Shown here: in pieces, positions 62,162 through 64,000 of the stretch
Numbering within the stretch: the stretch's first letter is position 1
How the letters are laid out: every line of letters begins with the position of its first letter
Source: Erysipelotrichaceae bacterium
GTDB lineage: Bacteria > Bacillota_I > Bacilli_A > RFN20 > CAG-826
Length of the DNA: 64,000 nucleotides
Assembly: GCA_015059105.1 (NCBI GenBank)
Contig: SVBB01000004.1
Coordinates: 69,144 to 133,143, forward strand
Direction: 5' to 3'
Notes under the pieces: model-generated
Seen by the model: the letters and a program-made list of their open reading frames with translations, nothing else
The model's database searches: none
Told to the model about the DNA's origin: nothing
Made by a program: the position numbers and the translations under genes

Positions 62162-63361
62162 ATGAAATCGATTAAAGAAATTTTCGTTGTTGGTCATGGA
62201 CCATCCTCATCTCACACGATGGGGCCAGCAAACGCGACAGATTATATTCTTTCTAAATATCAAAATATCGAGGCAGTTAAAGTTATTTTACATGGTTCTT
62301 TAGCCTTAACTGGGAAAGGCCATTTAACTGATTATATCATCGATTTAAAACTCAAAAATGTCCCCCATAAAATCATTTTTGATATGGAGAATAAGAAATT
62401 ACCACATCCAAACACGATGGACTTTATCATCACTACTAAGGATGGGGAATTTAATGAAAGAATTCTTTCTATCGGTGGAGGAAGTATCAAGAAAGTTGAT
62501 GAGGAATGTCTTGCCACTATTGATACATATCCACATAATACCTTAAAAGATATTCTTAATTACTGTTCTATTAACTGCATATCATTAAGTGACTATGTCC
62601 TTAAATATGAAGGGGAAGATATTAAAAAATACCTTTCTCACATCATTCATGTGATGACCACGACTGTTGTTAAAGGTATTAAAAAAGAAGGGGAACTACC
62701 TGGAGAATTACATATCAAAAGAAAAGCCAGAGATATGTATGATCGTTGGAGACATCTTGAGGATCCAATTTCTAAAAGAAATTATGAATTTATGATGGCT
62801 ATTGCGGCAACTGCAACTAGTGAAGAAAATGCTTCAGGTGGTATAGTAGTCATCGCCCCAACATGTGGTAGTTCTGGTGTTATTCCAGGAGTGCTCGCGT
62901 ATTTATTTGCAAGAAAAACTCCTTACGAAGATATCATTAAAGGACTAATGGTTGCTGGACTAATCGGTCAGCTTTGTAAAACAAATGGTTCCATTTCAGG
63001 AGCGGAAGCAGGTTGCCAAGCCGAAATCGGCGTCGCTTGTGCGATGGGAGCGGCTCTTATCGCTGCTGCTAGAGGGATGGAAAATCGAAAAATCGCCCAA
63101 TGTGCCGAAATCGCTTTAGAGCATTCTTTGGGTCTTACATGCGATCCAGTAAAAGGGTATGTACAAATTCCATGTATTGAAAGATGCGCGATGTTCGCTT
63201 TAAAAGCCAAAAATGCCTTTACTTTATCTAGGCTCATTCCATCTGAATACGGCAAAATATCTTTTGATGATTCTGTTAAGACGATGTTATCTACTGGTAA
63301 AGATATTCCTTCCGGATATAAAGAAACTTCTAAAAAAGGCTTATCGAAACTATTTGAATAA
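62162..63361 (+). CDS. sdaA: L-serine ammonia-lyase, single-chain iron-sulfur type
   Basis: 399 aa. N-terminal beta-domain [13 protein letters not shown], then the alpha-domain with [49 protein letters not shown]: the three cysteines bind a [4Fe-4S] cluster that activates serine. Converts serine to pyruvate and ammonia. Shorter than the 454-aa E. coli form because of a trimmed beta domain. The stop codon lies in the A-run of a minus-strand terminator. No Shine-Dalgarno is obvious. Confidence 0.93.
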   Translation: MKSIKEIFVVGHGPSSSHTMGPANATDYILSKYQNIEAVKVILHGSLALTGKGHLTDYIIDLKLKNVPHKIIFDMENKKLPHPNTMDFIITTKDGEFNERILSIGGGSIKKVDEECLATIDTYPHNTLKDILNYCSINCISLSDYVLKYEGEDIKKYLSHIIHVMTTTVVKGIKKEGELPGELHIKRKARDMYDRWRHLEDPISKRNYEFMMAIAATATSEENASGGIVVIAPTCGSSGVIPGVLAYLFARKTPYEDIIKGLMVAGLIGQLCKTNGSISGAEAGCQAEIGVACAMGAALIAAARGMENRKIAQCAEIALEHSLGLTCDPVKGYVQIPCIERCAMFALKAKNAFTLSRLIPSEYGKISFDDSVKTMLSTGKDIPSGYKETSKKGLSKLFE

Positions 63362-63534
63362 AAAAACATCTCCGTCGAGATGTTGTACGCCAAGCAGGCC
63401 AGCCTATTTATGGAAGCGACTGGAACGTTAGAGGTCATCTATTAGCTTCCCCCTGCATCGCTGTAGTGGTACTTAAACCATCCACCCTATGGCTAGGGTG
63501 CGCCGTGGTCGACAGCTGAATCTCCACCTTTGGC
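63360..63534 (-). ncRNA. Candidate free-standing structured RNA, ~175 nt, family unknown
   Basis: Minus-strand transcript predicted from a promoter at 63569-63541 (+1 near 63534) to an intrinsic terminator (AACATCTC-GACG-GAGATGTT then seven T, 63384-63360). Nested helices: GCCAA (63534-63530) closes with TTGGC (63393-63389); CAGCTGT/ACAGC (63516-63512 with 63464-63460); CACCCTA/TAGGGTG hairpin (63500-63494 with 63489-63483); TGGT/ACCA hairpin (63480-63477 with 63470-63467); GCAGG/CCTGC (63456-63452 with 63398-63394); GGAAGC/GCTTCC (63450-63445 with 63417-63412). The expected conserved motifs of SRP RNA, tmRNA, RNase P and 6S are absent. Confidence 0.6.
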
Positions 63535-63540
63535 AGTTTT

Positions 63541-63569
63541 ATTTTAATAAAGCATCACTATGTTATCAA
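63541..63569 (-). promoter_or_regulatory. Promoter of the candidate ncRNA
   Basis: TTGATA (63569-63564, 5 of 6), 17-bp spacer, TAAAAT (63546-63541, 5 of 6). The expected start, ~63534, is the first base of the closing helix. Confidence 0.55.
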
Positions 63570-63722
63570 CAAAAATTATATGTTGAATTAATAGAGAAAC
63601 TTAAAGAAGTTCTTCATAAGAATATCGATATCCGCTTACATATTGATAATAATCAATCTTTGTTAGAGAATGTACTTATAAAAGGAATCAAGATATATGC
63701 AAAAAGAAATTATCGAAACTGA
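63546..63722 (+). pseudogene. Possible remnant of a minimal nucleotidyltransferase gene, C-terminal part
   Basis: The frame reads LYVELIEKLKEVLHKNIDIR followed by LLENVLIKGIKIYAKRN, resembling the C-terminal segment of MNT-type nucleotidyltransferases (hydrophobic strand, then Ile-x-x-Gly-x-x-x-Tyr). No start codon with a ribosome binding site is present after 63541, and the 5' part overlaps the ncRNA antisense. It overlaps the next gene by 26 bp, as intact neighbours often do. Confidence 0.35.
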
Positions 63723-64000
63723 ACGATTATTATTACGTAAATTCAAAAGAGATGATGCTTTTATGATGTATGTCAACTGGGCAAGCGACCCAGAAGTTAC
63801 TAGATATCTCACCTTTTCTCCTCATGAAAATGTGGGAGTAACACAGATGATCATCGATAAATGGATTGATGAATATCAAAAAGAAGAAACGGTGAGATAT
63901 TGTATCACCATCAAAGGAAATGATGAACCAATCGGTTCTATTGATATCGTCAATATCTTTGATAACATTCCTGAAATTGGTTACTGTTTATCAAGAAAAC
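63697..64000 (+). CDS. GNAT acetyltransferase (RimJ/RimL-like), N-terminal part
   Basis: The gene runs past the window end; 101 codons are visible. IETERLLLRKFKRDDAFMMY, then WASDPEVTRYLTF and IKGNDEPIGSIDIVNI are typical of the Acetyltransf_3 group that acetylates ribosomal protein N termini, small molecules or antibiotics. AAAGG lies 11 nt before the ATG. Substrate cannot be inferred. Confidence 0.85.
   Translation, partial: MQKEIIETERLLLRKFKRDDAFMMYVNWASDPEVTRYLTFSPHENVGVTQMIIDKWIDEYQKEETVRYCITIKGNDEPIGSIDIVNIFDNIPEIGYCLSRK

Noticed and set aside
63360-63534. SRP RNA, tmRNA, 6S RNA or RNase P RNA
   Set aside because: The SRP GGAAG/AGCAG tetraloop region, tmRNA ends, the long unbranched 6S hairpin and the RNase P core segments are not found on either strand.
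1-64000. CRISPR arrays, insertion sequences, prophage or tRNA genes
   Set aside because: No regularly spaced repeats with spacers, no transposase or terminal repeats, no phage structural genes and no tRNA cloverleaf were found.

Overview
The window reads as a chromosomal segment of a low-GC bacterium of the Bacillota (class Bacilli in the broad sense, in the neighbourhood of Erysipelotrichia, Mollicutes relatives or uncultured gut lineages). UGA is used as a stop (for example in yhbY and nadE), so this is not a code-4 mollicute. Gene order is typical of Bacilli: plsY next to parE-parC, yqeG-yqeH-yhbY-nadD-yqeK, rplU-prp-rpmA, obgE, ruvAB, secDF-recJ-rel-hisS-aspS, nusB-xseAB-dxs. Genes are tightly packed, often with TAATG stop/start overlaps. 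The MEP isoprenoid route is represented by ispG and dxs.

Layout. 0-3.1 kb: end of nfo, ispG, rpmG, an MBL-fold hydrolase, efp and a UPF0154 gene. 3.1-4.9 kb: an AbiE-type toxin-antitoxin pair bracketed by two near-identical terminators. 4.9-14.7 kb: an Mbeg1-like hydrolase, plsY, parE-parC, then yqeG-yqeH-yhbY-nadD/yqeK. 14.7-21.8 kb is more accessory: an ABC-2 exporter, a NitT/TauT-type importer lacking its ATPase gene, an orphan lipoprotein, a Crp-type regulator with candidate operators, and a Ca2+/cation antiporter. 21.9-33.9 kb: a compact run rel-hisS-aspS-tkt-yqhY-nusB-xseA-xseB-dxs-xer-caxA on the minus strand. 34-43 kb: recJ, secDF, ruvBA, nadE, obgE and the L21/Prp/L27 operon with its leader. 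43.4-49 kb: a small accessory operon (basic protein, radC, 59-aa membrane peptide), valS with a T-box, and a DUF1846 gene. 49-62 kb is dominated by nucleotide salvage: prs, upp, pyrR, uraA, guaA, a riboswitch-controlled nucleoside ABC transporter and xpt, interrupted by a PIN/Phd and a RelBE module. 62-64 kb: L-serine dehydratase, a candidate free-standing structured RNA, a nucleotidyltransferase remnant and the start of a GNAT gene.

Main points for follow-up: (1) an unassigned ~175-nt minus-strand RNA at 63360-63534 with its own promoter, closing helix, internal helices and intrinsic terminator; (2) a recurring TATAAT-N6-ATG arrangement without Shine-Dalgarno (abiEi, ispG, obgE, nucleoside ABC ATPase; near matches at pyrR, rel and yqeG), predicting leaderless mRNAs; (3) three toxin-antitoxin modules, two with clear periodic operator arrays; (4) two small membrane proteins, of 59 aa and 33 aa; (5) a GuaA without its glutaminase domain and a NadD-YqeK fusion. 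All assignments come from reading the sequence; no database search was run.
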